Assembly (NCBI GenBank): GCA_009777335.1
Contig: WRMC01000002.1
Location: 62,001 to 126,000 of the forward strand
Direction of reading: 5' to 3'
Origin: Treponema sp.
GTDB lineage: Bacteria; Spirochaetota; Spirochaetia; Treponematales; Breznakiellaceae
DNA: 64,000 bases
Shown: positions 17,421 to 26,647 of the stretch, one piece after another
Layout of the letters: every line of letters begins with the position of its first letter
Position numbering within the stretch: position 1 is the first letter of the stretch
The notes under the pieces: model-generated
What the model was told of the DNA's origin: nothing
Databases searched by the model: none
Seen by the model: only the letters and a program-made list of their open reading frames with translations
Position numbers and translations under genes: made by a program

Positions 17421-20304
17421 GAAAATCCCCCCAGCGTTTGCCTACTTCCACATTCACCCTAAGGGGTACCGATAGCTGTACCGCCCTTTCCATCACATCC
17501 TTCATGAGGGCCGCGGTTTTATGTGCCAAATCCTCAGGACATTCCAGGATAAGCTCATCGTGGACCTGTAATAAAAGTTTTGCGGGGCTCTTCGCTTTTG
17601 CGAGGGCCCCATCCAGATTAAGCATGGCGGTTTTTACGATGTCCGCCGCGGAGCCCTGGATGGGGGTATTTACTGCGATCCTTTCTGCGGCGGCCTTCTC
17701 GGTTTTATTCCGGGAGTTGATTCCCTCTATGGTCCGCCGCCTTCCCAAAATGGTAGAAACATAGCCCCTTTCTTCGGTCTTTTTAATGAGCTGATCTATG
17801 TATGAACGAACCCCCGAATAGGTCCTAAAGTAGGCTTCGATAAAAGATGAAGCCTCGCCCCGGCTTATGCCCAGCTCGTTGGCCAGGCGGAAGGAACTCA
17901 TGCCGTACATGACCCCAAAGTTGATGGTCTTGGCGATCCGTCTTTGGTCCCCCGTCACTGCCCCCTCGTCGAGTCCAAAAATGAGGGAGGCCGTCTTGGC
18001 ATGGATGTCCTTGCCCTCGAAGAAGGCCGAAAGGAGGTTTGCATCCTGGGAAAGGTGGGCCAGGACCACCAGTTCGATCTGGCTGTAGTCGGCGGAGATA
18101 AGGAGGGAGCCGGGTTTGGGGATAAAGGCCTCTCTGATTCGCCGGCCCTCTTCGTCCCGGATGGGGATGTTCTGTAGGTTCGGCTCCCTGCTCGATAACC
18201 TCCCCGTGGCGGTACCGGTTTGGACCAGGGTGGTATGAACCCGCCCTTCCTCGTCTGCTTCTTCCGGTAGGGCGTCCACATAGGTTGACTTTAGCTTTAA
18301 AAGGGTCCTGTGCCGGAGGATGAGCGCGGGGACCTCGTCCTGCCGGGCTAGCTCTTCCAGGACCGCCACATCGGTGGAGTAGCCGGTTTTGGTTTTCTTG
18401 GTGGGTACAAGCTTACGTTCCTCAAAGAGGACCTTCTGCAATTGTTGGGTAGAAGAGAGATTAAACTCGTGGCCCACCACTTCGTAGGTCTTGGCCTGGA
18501 TGCTTAGAAGCTCCTTCCCCAGATCCTCTCCGTATTGTTTTAGAATGTCCCTATCGATAAGGATACCCTCGCCTTCCATCTCGGCCAGAATGGGCAAGAG
18601 GGGCATCTCGAGGTTGGTAAAGAGCTCAAAGCTTCCCTGCCTATCCTCTTCTTTAAAACGAGCGTCCAGGTATTCTTTTAATCTAAGGCAGAGATCCCCG
18701 TCTTCGGCGGCATAGCGGGCTGCCGTTTCCAGGCTTACCATGTCGAAGGTTTCTCCCTTGGGGACTATGTCCTTATACAGCACCGTTTTTATATCAAAGA
18801 AGAAAGCAGATAGGGAATCCAAAGAATAGTTGTTCCGGTCCCCTTCGAGGATCCATGCGGCCACCATGGTGTCATAGATCTTGCATGACCACCGGGGTAT
18901 GCCCCAGCCCCGGCTTACCTTGTAATCGTACTTTGCGTTATGCGCAACGATGCACATGGAGGGGTCAGCAAAGAAGGGAGCCAGGAGGTTTTTAACGGCT
19001 TCGCCATCCAGGAAGGGAGCATCGGCCATCTCCCCGTCCTTTATGCCCCGGTGGGGTGCTATGGGTACATAGTAGGCCGTCTTTGGTTCCAGAGCTAAAG
19101 CTATGCCTATGGGCCGGGCATTCCAGGCGTCCAGGGAGTCGGTCTCGAAATCCAGAGCCAGCATTTCTTTCTGCTTCGCCTTGGTAAGGAGGGCCTCCAG
19201 CTCCTTCATGTCCAGGATGGTGTGGTATGTCCCCTCACCCAAAAGGGCCGTATCGGCCTGGATCGGGGCGCCCCCTGCCGCGGGGTTTGTATCATTGGAC
19301 CCGCTTGGTACAGCTCCGCCCCCGGCAGGAACATCTTGCCCAGAGTGCATGCCGCTGTCTAATTGTCTGGCACTTTGGCGTATCCCCTCCCTTAGGAGCA
19401 CCTTGGCCCCGGCAGAGCGGTTGAGGTTTTCTACCGATAGTTCCTCTATGGTTTTTATGGGAAGGGGGACTTCATTCTTTAGCTCGATGAGGGACCGGGA
19501 AAAAAAGGCACTCTCTTTACCTGCAGCAAGCTTTTTCCCCGCTGCCCCTTCTATCCCAGCCAGGTTTTTATAGATTTCGTCCAATGAACCATAACGGGCC
19601 ATCAGCTTAAGGGCCGTGACTTCACCCACCCCCTTAACCCCTGGAATGTTGTCAGAGCTGTCCCCCGTAAGGGAGAGCAGGTCCAGTACCTTATCTGGGC
19701 TAACCCCCCATTCGGCTTTTACCTCATCCGGACCCACCAGTTGGTAGGGCAGCCCCTTTTGGGTTTCGCTCCTGTCGCTCATTTTGATGGGACGGAGTTC
19801 CCAGGTTCCCTTTCCAACCAGCTGAAGAAGATCCTTGTCGGAAGAAAGGATGAAGCAGGGCCGGTCCTCGGCCTGGCATTTAATAGCCAGGGTGGCAATG
19901 ATGTCGTCGGCTTCGAAACCCTCGGCTCGGAGGGAGGGAATCCCCAGGGCCCCAAGGAGTTCTTCCACCAGGGGAACCTGGGCATGGAGATCATCCGGGG
20001 CCTTTTGACGGGTCGCCTTATACTCGGGGTAGATTTTATGGCGGAAGGTGGGCCCCGGGGAATCAAAGGCCGCCGCCAGGAGCAGGGGCTTTTTAAGGAG
20101 TCCTTCGGCGGCCTCCTGGGAACCATTGGCGGGGTAAGGCCAGGGAGCCCCCTCATCGATAAGGGAGAGCAGGGTCCTCGTAAAGCCAAAGAGGGCGGAC
20201 ACATTTTTACCCTGGGGGTTTATCAGGGGCCGGGAAAGAAAGGCAAAGTAGGACCGGTAAATAAGCCCGTAGGCATCGATTAAATAGAGGGCATCCTTAG
20301 TCAT
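17416..20304 (-). CDS. polA: DNA polymerase I with 5' nuclease and proofreading domains
   Basis: 962 aa. It fills gaps and removes RNA primers in replication and repair. The order is 5' nuclease (DAYGLIYRSYFAF, FEADDIIATLA), a low-complexity linker (about residues 320-360), and 3'-5' exonuclease with intact ALDFETDS and YAAEDGDLCL. The polymerase has motif A (ISADYSQIEL), motif B (RRIAKTINFGVMYGM) and motif C (LQVHDELILE). I start it at ATG 20304, where MTKDALYLIDAYG matches the family. An in-frame extension upstream would run into the divergent aldolase gene. A TATACT box ends 6 nt before this ATG. Confidence 0.95.
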   Translation of the reverse strand: MTKDALYLIDAYGLIYRSYFAFLSRPLINPQGKNVSALFGFTRTLLSLIDEGAPWPYPANGSQEAAEGLLKKPLLLAAAFDSPGPTFRHKIYPEYKATRQKAPDDLHAQVPLVEELLGALGIPSLRAEGFEADDIIATLAIKCQAEDRPCFILSSDKDLLQLVGKGTWELRPIKMSDRSETQKGLPYQLVGPDEVKAEWGVSPDKVLDLLSLTGDSSDNIPGVKGVGEVTALKLMARYGSLDEIYKNLAGIEGAAGKKLAAGKESAFFSRSLIELKNEVPLPIKTIEELSVENLNRSAGAKVLLREGIRQSARQLDSGMHSGQDVPAGGGAVPSGSNDTNPAAGGAPIQADTALLGEGTYHTILDMKELEALLTKAKQKEMLALDFETDSLDAWNARPIGIALALEPKTAYYVPIAPHRGIKDGEMADAPFLDGEAVKNLLAPFFADPSMCIVAHNAKYDYKVSRGWGIPRWSCKIYDTMVAAWILEGDRNNYSLDSLSAFFFDIKTVLYKDIVPKGETFDMVSLETAARYAAEDGDLCLRLKEYLDARFKEEDRQGSFELFTNLEMPLLPILAEMEGEGILIDRDILKQYGEDLGKELLSIQAKTYEVVGHEFNLSSTQQLQKVLFEERKLVPTKKTKTGYSTDVAVLEELARQDEVPALILRHRTLLKLKSTYVDALPEEADEEGRVHTTLVQTGTATGRLSSREPNLQNIPIRDEEGRRIREAFIPKPGSLLISADYSQIELVVLAHLSQDANLLSAFFEGKDIHAKTASLIFGLDEGAVTGDQRRIAKTINFGVMYGMSSFRLANELGISRGEASSFIEAYFRTYSGVRSYIDQLIKKTEERGYVSTILGRRRTIEGINSRNKTEKAAAERIAVNTPIQGSAADIVKTAMLNLDGALAKAKSPAKLLLQVHDELILECPEDLAHKTAALMKDVMERAVQLSVPLRVNVEVGKRWGDFH

Positions 20305-20310
20305 ATTCCA

Positions 20311-20316
20311 AGTATA
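20311..20316 (-). promoter_or_regulatory. -10 box of polA, predicted leaderless
   Basis: TATACT on the minus strand, followed by 6 nt and the polA ATG. No good -35 (ATGGTA at 17 bp) and no ribosome site. The opposing aldolase gene has TATGCT at 20329-20334 and, in contrast, a good AGGAGGG site. Confidence 0.45.
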
Positions 20317-20352
20317 CCCGAAAAGTTCTATGCTACCATAGGAGGGTACAGG

Positions 20353-21171
20353 ATGAGCATGATTAGTATTGAAGCAATACAGAGTTTTATTCGATTTTGT
20401 GATGATACTAACAGGATGGGCTGGCATGAAAGAAATGGAGGGAACCTTAGCTACCGCATGTCTAAAAATGAGTCGGAGCAATGCAGACCCTTTTTTTATA
20501 GAGAACCAGGTGCTTGGACGGCCTGCGAAGTGGAAGTTAAAAACCTGGCGGGATGTTTTATCCTCGTCACCGGCAGCGGCAAGTATTTTAAGAACGTCAT
20601 GGAAAAACCGGAAGAAAATATATGCATCGCCGAGATAGATGACAAGGGTACTTCGTACCGTATCGTGTGGGGTCTAAGCAAGGGCGGAACCCCAACAAGT
20701 GAGTTTCCCTGCCATTTGCTTAATCATTCGGTTAAAAAGGAAGTTACTGGCCAGGATCAAGGAGTGGTGTATCATGCCCATCCTGTTAATACGATAGCTT
20801 TAACGTTTGTACTGCCCTTAACTCCAAGAGATTTTTCCAGGGCCCTTTGGAAATGTATGACCGAGTGCACCATTATTTTTCCCTCCGGTGTGGGGGTGCT
20901 GCCCTGGATGGTTCCCGGGGGCCCGGAGATCGCCCTTGCTTCAGCTGAGCAAATGAAGGACTACGATGCCATAATATGGGCCCACCACGGCATCTTTGGT
21001 TCGGGCCCCGACTTTGATTCGGTCTTTGGACTGCTCCATATTATCGAAAAAAGTGCGGAGATCTACCTTAAGGCCTCGGCCCTGGGAATTAAACAAAGCA
21101 TTAGCGATGAGGAACTCAGGGACATCGCCAAAGCTTACAAGCTTAGCATCAACGAGCAGTTTCTAGAGTGA
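20353..21171 (+). CDS. rhaD: Rhamnulose-1-phosphate aldolase (class II)
   Basis: 272 aa, close to the 274 aa of E. coli RhaD. It cleaves L-rhamnulose 1-phosphate to dihydroxyacetone phosphate and L-lactaldehyde. Visible features are GWHERNGGNLSYRM near the N-terminus, the zinc ligands in YHAHPVNTIAL, and a third His in IWAHHGIFGSGPD. Fuculose-phosphate aldolases are shorter (about 215 aa), so length and N-terminus favour RhaD. No rhamnose kinase or isomerase is adjacent, so this is a lone step of the pathway in this window. AGGAGGG precedes the ATG. Confidence 0.88.
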   Translation: MSMISIEAIQSFIRFCDDTNRMGWHERNGGNLSYRMSKNESEQCRPFFYREPGAWTACEVEVKNLAGCFILVTGSGKYFKNVMEKPEENICIAEIDDKGTSYRIVWGLSKGGTPTSEFPCHLLNHSVKKEVTGQDQGVVYHAHPVNTIALTFVLPLTPRDFSRALWKCMTECTIIFPSGVGVLPWMVPGGPEIALASAEQMKDYDAIIWAHHGIFGSGPDFDSVFGLLHIIEKSAEIYLKASALGIKQSISDEELRDIAKAYKLSINEQFLE

Positions 21172-21213
21172 TCTTACATTGTATGATAAAATGATACAGC
21201 CAAGGAGTATACC

Positions 21214-22245
21214 ATGAACGTAGATTTGCGCAGCGACACCGTAACTCAACCCACTGCCGAAATGAGGGAGCTTATCCATTCCGCCGCCCTGGGTGATGAT
21301 ATGGTCGGGGAAGACCCTTCCATTAATGAACTTGAAGCCTACTGTGCGGGTCTTTTGGGCAAAGAAGCGGCCATGTACGTGGTTTCTGGCGTCATGGGAA
21401 ACCTTACGAGCCTTCTTACCCATACCAACAGGGGAGAAGAAATTATATTCGAGGCCGAAAGCCACATTTACTCCGCCGAAGCCGGGGGCTTTGCCATCCT
21501 GGGGGGCCTGGCGGCCATCCCCGTAAAGGGCCACAAAGGGGCCATGGATATAGAGGAAGTAAAAAAAGCTTATAAGAGCGGTATAGACAGCCACTACATG
21601 AAGACCGGCCTTATCTGCATGGAGACCACCCATAACTTTTCCGGCGGCTACGCCCTGCCTCTGGATCACATGAGGGATGTCTATAATTTTGCCTCTTCGG
21701 TAAAGGTGCCGGTGCATCTGGATGGGGCCAGGATTTTCAACGCCGCCTCTTTCCTGGGCTGTGATGTCAAAGAAATCACCCGGTACTGCGATTCCCTGAT
21801 GGTTTGTTTTTCCAAGGGACTCTGCGCCCCCGTAGGGAGCATCATCGCCGGCTCTAAGGAGTTTATGGAGAAGGCCAAGCGGATCCGCAAGATCCTGGGG
21901 GGCGCCATGCGTCAGGCCGGGGTCCTCGCCGCACCGGCCCTCTATGCCATCAAGAACATGCGAGACCGGCTGGGGGAAGATCGAGAGCGGGCCATAAAAC
22001 TGGCCCAGGGCTTCCGCGACCTGGGTTTTATCGTAGATGCCGACAACATTCAAAGTAACATCGTCATGCTCTACACCCCCCCGGACTGGAAGATCGATGC
22101 CCCCAGGGTGGTGGAATTATTGGCCACCAAGGGCATACTCTGCTTTGATCTGGCACCTAACAAGGTCCGCTTTGTGACCCACTACTACATCACCGACGAG
22201 GCCGTGGAGTACACGCTAAAAGCAGGCAGGGAACTGTTTGGGTAG
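21214..22245 (+). CDS. ltaE: Low-specificity L-threonine aldolase
   Basis: 343 aa. PLP enzyme splitting L-threonine or L-allo-threonine into glycine and acetaldehyde. Motifs are LRSDTVTQPTAEMR at the start, GDDMVGEDPSINELE, LDGARIFNAA and the PLP lysine in VCFSKGLCAPVGS. The ATG follows AAGGAG. It lies 42 nt after rhaD in the same direction. Both yield a two- or three-carbon aldehyde (acetaldehyde, lactaldehyde), so co-expression could feed a shared aldehyde-handling route, though that is inference. Confidence 0.92.
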   Translation: MNVDLRSDTVTQPTAEMRELIHSAALGDDMVGEDPSINELEAYCAGLLGKEAAMYVVSGVMGNLTSLLTHTNRGEEIIFEAESHIYSAEAGGFAILGGLAAIPVKGHKGAMDIEEVKKAYKSGIDSHYMKTGLICMETTHNFSGGYALPLDHMRDVYNFASSVKVPVHLDGARIFNAASFLGCDVKEITRYCDSLMVCFSKGLCAPVGSIIAGSKEFMEKAKRIRKILGGAMRQAGVLAAPALYAIKNMRDRLGEDRERAIKLAQGFRDLGFIVDADNIQSNIVMLYTPPDWKIDAPRVVELLATKGILCFDLAPNKVRFVTHYYITDEAVEYTLKAGRELFG

Positions 22246-22261
22246 GGAGGGTTGAAACAAC

Positions 22262-22642
22262 CTACTCCAACACCGCTGTACCCGCCAGTCTGTCTCCAAG
22301 CCTGTGTTGGGTAACGAGAAAAACAATTATCTCTATGGGTGCTAAAAATAGGGGCACATTCCGGGCTATTCTTTTAAGGAATGGAGCCTCATTACCGGTG
22401 GCTTGGTCAATGATCCTTAGCTTTATTATTCTTTTACCTATACTTTTGCTTCCAAGGATATCTCTTAAAATTAAATACATCATGGATACATAGGTTATAG
22501 ACAACACTCTAGGCATTATAAGGGCAAAATCTAATTGGTTGTTTATTAATGGCAGCATCATAAAATTTATCATAAAAATGGCCTGTAAAATTCCGGTAAT
22601 AATATAATCAATGAGCGCCGCGATTATCCTTTTGCTGTTCAT
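22262..22642 (-). CDS. RDD-family membrane protein
   Basis: 126 aa with three hydrophobic stretches (about residues 10-30, 40-60 and 95-115). The start (MNSKRIIAALIDYIITGIL) carries the Arg and Asp of the RDD family. The function of the family is mostly unknown; some members act in Na+/H+ exchange. It is the last gene of the minus-strand group after lgt, with AGGAGGAAT before the ATG and 12 nt from the lgt stop. Codon and base use looks more AT-rich than in its neighbours. Confidence 0.75.
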   Translation of the reverse strand: MNSKRIIAALIDYIITGILQAIFMINFMMLPLINNQLDFALIMPRVLSITYVSMMYLILRDILGSKSIGKRIIKLRIIDQATGNEAPFLKRIARNVPLFLAPIEIIVFLVTQHRLGDRLAGTAVLE

Positions 22643-22654
22643 GTTATTCCTCCT

Positions 22655-23707
22655 CTATTTTAACTTGGCTCTGTTTTTTCTGCGGCGGTTCCTTTCGGCG
22701 GCTTTCTCTTGGGGGCTGGGGCCGCTGTCTTCTTCTATGTCAGGGTATATGCGGACCGGTTCTGGGTTCGGCATCCTAGCGGCCAGGAAGGCCCAGACTA
22801 TCCCCAGTAGGATCATCAGCACGCAGAGAATTTGACCGGTCGAAAAGGCCAAGAGGGGGTGAGATAGAGCAGGGGGATAGACTACCGGAACAAAGCTTAG
22901 GGGATACCCAAGATGGATGTCCGGTTCACGGAAGTATTCGATGAAAAAGCGGACGAAACCATATCCAGAAATATAAAGAGTAGTTAAGAAGCCTTTAAAG
23001 GGTTTTTTATTCCTGACCAGATAGATGATGGCCCATAAAAAGATCCCCTCAAAAAACATTTCGTAGAGCTGCGAGGGGTGGCGGGGAAAGTTTAATATCC
23101 CCCCGGGGCCGGCAATGGCTTCTATGCCCATCTCGGAGGTGATATCGATGATTCGGTGGTAGTCAGGATGGGCCGGGGAAATACTGCCCCCCGGAAAATA
23201 GATCCCCCAGGGGCGGGAGGTAATTTTCCCGAAGAGTTCCCCGTTGATAAAATTCCCCAGCCGGCCAAAGGTATAACCCAGGGGGATGCTGGCCCCAAAC
23301 ATGTCAGAAATTTCCCTAAACTCGTAGCCCTTGGTTTTGGCAAAGAAGGCCATGCCAAGGAGCCCCCCTATGACGCCGCCGTGGTAGCTCATGCCCTGGA
23401 AGCCCGTAAAGCGGCCATCCCTAAAGGGCCAAAAGATGAGCCAGGGCTGGCGGCGGAATATGTCGTTGGGTTCATATACCAGGGCCGAGAAGATCCGGGC
23501 CCCTAAAAGGAGGCCAATGATGACACAAAAGAAGAGTCCAGAAAGCTGGTCCTCGTTCATGGGGAAGTTCCGCTCCCTTACCATGCGGCGGTAGATTATA
23601 TAGGCGGTCCCAAAGGCGAAGATATACATAAGACCGTACCAGCGAAAGGGGAGGCCGGGGATTATCTCGGGGTGCAGCCATGCAGGAAAGGGAATTTGTA
23701 GGATCAT
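22655..23707 (-). CDS. lgt: Prolipoprotein diacylglyceryl transferase
   Basis: 350 aa polytopic inner-membrane enzyme that transfers diacylglycerol from phosphatidylglycerol to the lipobox Cys of prolipoproteins. Signatures are MSYHGGVIGGLLG, GRLGNFINGELFG and the RHPSQLYEMFFEG segment, with seven hydrophobic segments. The C-terminal 30 residues are a charged tail (EKAAERNRRRKNRAKLK). GAGGTAC lies before the ATG. It follows the FapA gene by 21 nt, so it may be transcribed with the MinD/FapA genes. Confidence 0.95.
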   Translation of the reverse strand: MILQIPFPAWLHPEIIPGLPFRWYGLMYIFAFGTAYIIYRRMVRERNFPMNEDQLSGLFFCVIIGLLLGARIFSALVYEPNDIFRRQPWLIFWPFRDGRFTGFQGMSYHGGVIGGLLGMAFFAKTKGYEFREISDMFGASIPLGYTFGRLGNFINGELFGKITSRPWGIYFPGGSISPAHPDYHRIIDITSEMGIEAIAGPGGILNFPRHPSQLYEMFFEGIFLWAIIYLVRNKKPFKGFLTTLYISGYGFVRFFIEYFREPDIHLGYPLSFVPVVYPPALSHPLLAFSTGQILCVLMILLGIVWAFLAARMPNPEPVRIYPDIEEDSGPSPQEKAAERNRRRKNRAKLK

Positions 23708-23728
23708 AGTACCTCTTTACACCATGTT

Positions 23729-26632
23729 TTAGGCCAGGGGTTTTTCTTTTATCCGGCCCGATTCGGTATCAAAATAAAAAATAACCCCGCTTCGTTTTTG
23801 CTGAACTTCATAATACCTTCCGTGGCTTTCTATGACCACCCCGGGAAAGATGGTCCCCCGGATACGAATCTCCGATTGGTAGTGTTCTTCGAATTTTTCT
23901 CTTAGGGTGAATAACTTTAAGCTGAGCTGTTCCAGAAGTTTTTTTAATCTTTCTTTTTCCTGGGGAACTATGTCCGGCAGGTGAAGATGCTTTTCCTTAA
24001 ACTCCTTAATCCTTTCGTCTATTTTTTCCAATCCCTGTTTTACGGTTGATATTTCTTCCTCGCAGGAATCAATTTGATCTTTAATAAGATAGTCCTGCCC
24101 GAAAGAGAGGGCCGTGTGCTGGCCCTTTTCGCTGCCTATGTCCACCGCATCGATACCCCTGCGGGCCTGGCAGCTGCCTCCGGAGAGCTTTCCCCCCTCC
24201 TTCGAAATAAGCAGTTTGCCGTTGGTCTTTATCGTCGAAAGGATGGATCCCATCTGTACCTGGATGTCTCCCAGGGCCATGAGGGAGGCCCTCTCGGTAA
24301 AGGCCGCCTCTATCCCTGTCCGGGCCCGGACTATCCCCCTGCCGCCGCCCTTGACCCCCTGCCGGGCCACCGCCCTGCCGCCGGCAGAGATGAGGGCCTC
24401 CTGAGCCTGGCCGTCGACTATCACATGGGAACCTCCGATAACCGCACAGCCCGGAAGCACATTCCCGGAGATCCTCACCTCTCCGGAAAACCTGATGTTT
24501 CCTGTCGCTGGGCCCGCGTCTCCCTGGATAGTTCTAACCGAAGTGATCTTTAGGATCTGGCCGTCGTAGAGAAGCTCCCCGGAACGGGCAGCAATCAGGC
24601 GGCGGCCTCCGTTAGGGCTATCGCCGGTAATTTCTGTCATTTGAATGGTTTCATCATGATCGAAGGACTGGGGCTGCCCTGCCTGGGGAGATATTTCCCT
24701 GCTCTTTACATCGAAGCCGGATTTTCCCTCGGCTATGGGGGCCGATAAATCGAGGATGGGACTGCCTTTTTTAATTTGAAGGGCCTTTCCTTCTTCCAGG
24801 GCTATGTGCCATGATGCCTCCCGGCCCCCGGGAGCCACCGCTGGGGTGCCTTTGGCGATGACCTTTCCCAGGACGCTGCCATGGGTTTGGGCTCCATGGC
24901 AGGCCCCCTGTACGCTCTTAAGATCAATTCCATAGGTGACACCCAAAATGTTCAGCACCTTCTGTATGTTCTCCACGGTTAGGGGGACCCCCGGACCTGC
25001 TTCCCGGAAGAAGTCTCCCCGGGCTATCATGGCATCTTCGCTCAGGTGAATTAAAATCCGGGCGTCCTGGTATTCCAGGACTTCCCCATGGAAAAAGCTG
25101 CCTTCACCCTTATAAATAAGAAGGCCGTTTTGGGAAGCACAAATATTTGCCCCCTGTTGAACCAGGCCCTGGTAGAGTTTTATGTCTGGATCATTCCCCG
25201 GCAGCCCCGGAATTACCGTACCGAAAATGTCCTTTCCGGCTTCTCCTTCAGAGATGGGGCTAATCTGGGCTATCACTGCCCCTTTCTGTACAAAGGCATA
25301 ATTGCTTTCCGAGTCTATGCTTAGGCCCTCAGAAACATGGTTCCAGCCCCTAAGCCGGGGAAGGACATGGCCCTTTTCATCCTCCGTAAGGCCCGTTGCC
25401 TGAACCGTAATTTCCCGGTCATCTCCCCGCCGGGCAGGAAAGCCCTCTGCCAGGACATAGTCCCGAAGTTCTAGCTCATGGCCTTCCATAAAGGTGCGAA
25501 TATCGGCCTTTAGTTTTTCTGGATCACTAAACCGCAGCCCCGAATCCCGGAGCACCTTGCTGATGGTTTTCATCTCCAAAGCGGCGGCCCCGGCCAGGGC
25601 CTTGCGCAAAAAGAGGGCCGCCCGGGTGCGGTCGTCGTTTATATCTACCCGGGCTTCTGCCCCCAGGGGCCGGAAGAGGGGATAGGCTTCCAGGGGAACC
25701 CCGGTGCTCCTTGCCTCGGAAATAGCATTTTCAAGTTCATCGGCACTGATTAAAACATCCTGATCCGCCCCCTGTTCCATGGCCTTTTCAAGGATATCAT
25801 CGGCCCTGGGGGCTTCGAATTTTTGGTCCCCTCCTTCAAGATACAGAAGCAGGGTAATACCGTCGGTGCCGGTAGTTATGTCATAGGATGGCCGGGCCAG
25901 GGGGATGATGTCGGCCCAGTTTTTTCCTATCCGAATAAATCCCGAAACCTGGGATCGCAGCTCTGTCTTCTCCCGGCTTATGCCCTTGCCGGTAAAAAAA
26001 TTATCCTCTCCGCTGGATTGGGGGAGCAGGGGAGCCCCATAGATGTTTTTCCCAGGCTTGCCGGGTTTTCCAGGGATGACCGTTCCAAGGAGGGTACCCC
26101 GGTCTGCATACTTGACTTCGAGAACCTCCGGGTCGACCTCAACTTTTTCCTGGGACTCCTTTCTGGCCCAGGTAACAGCCACCTCTTCTTTCCCCGGCAG
26201 AAAGGGAAGGATGCCCGGCTTTACCATCTTCTTCTCTTGCCTAATCCGTTCTACCTTGGTCTTAAAAAATTGAGGATACTCCGCAGCAGCCAGGGCTTCG
26301 GCTTGGAAGAGCTGCAAATCCGGCAGTACCGGAAGATCCTCCCAGGTAACAACTTCTTCCTGGGGTTCTTCGGGCAGGATGCCCTGGGCAATGACAATTT
26401 CCTTGGGGCTCGTATCTTGATCCCTATTGGCCTTGGCGGCAATTTGCAGGAAGGTTTCCAGGATCTTGGGATCGGCGGGAGCTCCAATATTATGATCCGA
26501 TAAAAGTTTTCTGATGGCCGGTGGATCCCACATATCACCGGAGCTGTCGGGATTAAAAATTAGCCGGGCTTCGATTTCCTGGGGGTCAACTGAAACTGCG
26601 GCGCTTCCTTCAGCGCTAATCGTATTTGCCAT
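23729..26632 (-). CDS. FapA (DUF342) family protein
   Basis: 967 aa, long for the family, where many members are 450-700 aa. The centre has the repetitive beta-helix of DUF342, with runs such as GNIRFSGEVRISGNVLPGC and GGRAVARQGVKGGGRGIVRA, followed by a coiled coil (about residues 860-920) and a short beta tail. The N-terminal 600 residues contain two diverged FapA N-domain-like copies (GTVIPGKPGKPGKNIYG, GTVIPGLPGNDPDIKLYQG). Members are linked to flagellar assembly or cell-surface organisation, but the role is not settled. It lies directly after the MinD-like ATPase gene. Confidence 0.82.
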   Translation of the reverse strand: MANTISAEGSAAVSVDPQEIEARLIFNPDSSGDMWDPPAIRKLLSDHNIGAPADPKILETFLQIAAKANRDQDTSPKEIVIAQGILPEEPQEEVVTWEDLPVLPDLQLFQAEALAAAEYPQFFKTKVERIRQEKKMVKPGILPFLPGKEEVAVTWARKESQEKVEVDPEVLEVKYADRGTLLGTVIPGKPGKPGKNIYGAPLLPQSSGEDNFFTGKGISREKTELRSQVSGFIRIGKNWADIIPLARPSYDITTGTDGITLLLYLEGGDQKFEAPRADDILEKAMEQGADQDVLISADELENAISEARSTGVPLEAYPLFRPLGAEARVDINDDRTRAALFLRKALAGAAALEMKTISKVLRDSGLRFSDPEKLKADIRTFMEGHELELRDYVLAEGFPARRGDDREITVQATGLTEDEKGHVLPRLRGWNHVSEGLSIDSESNYAFVQKGAVIAQISPISEGEAGKDIFGTVIPGLPGNDPDIKLYQGLVQQGANICASQNGLLIYKGEGSFFHGEVLEYQDARILIHLSEDAMIARGDFFREAGPGVPLTVENIQKVLNILGVTYGIDLKSVQGACHGAQTHGSVLGKVIAKGTPAVAPGGREASWHIALEEGKALQIKKGSPILDLSAPIAEGKSGFDVKSREISPQAGQPQSFDHDETIQMTEITGDSPNGGRRLIAARSGELLYDGQILKITSVRTIQGDAGPATGNIRFSGEVRISGNVLPGCAVIGGSHVIVDGQAQEALISAGGRAVARQGVKGGGRGIVRARTGIEAAFTERASLMALGDIQVQMGSILSTIKTNGKLLISKEGGKLSGGSCQARRGIDAVDIGSEKGQHTALSFGQDYLIKDQIDSCEEEISTVKQGLEKIDERIKEFKEKHLHLPDIVPQEKERLKKLLEQLSLKLFTLREKFEEHYQSEIRIRGTIFPGVVIESHGRYYEVQQKRSGVIFYFDTESGRIKEKPLA

Positions 26633-26647
26633 ACAATCGCCTGATCC

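Noticed and set aside
20305-20481. N-terminal extension of polA to 20481
   Set aside because: It would overlap the divergent rhaD gene and its promoter, and homologues begin at the equivalent of 20304.
21163-22053. A 296-codon frame opposite ltaE
   Set aside because: Shadow of the threonine aldolase gene; no motif or ribosome site.
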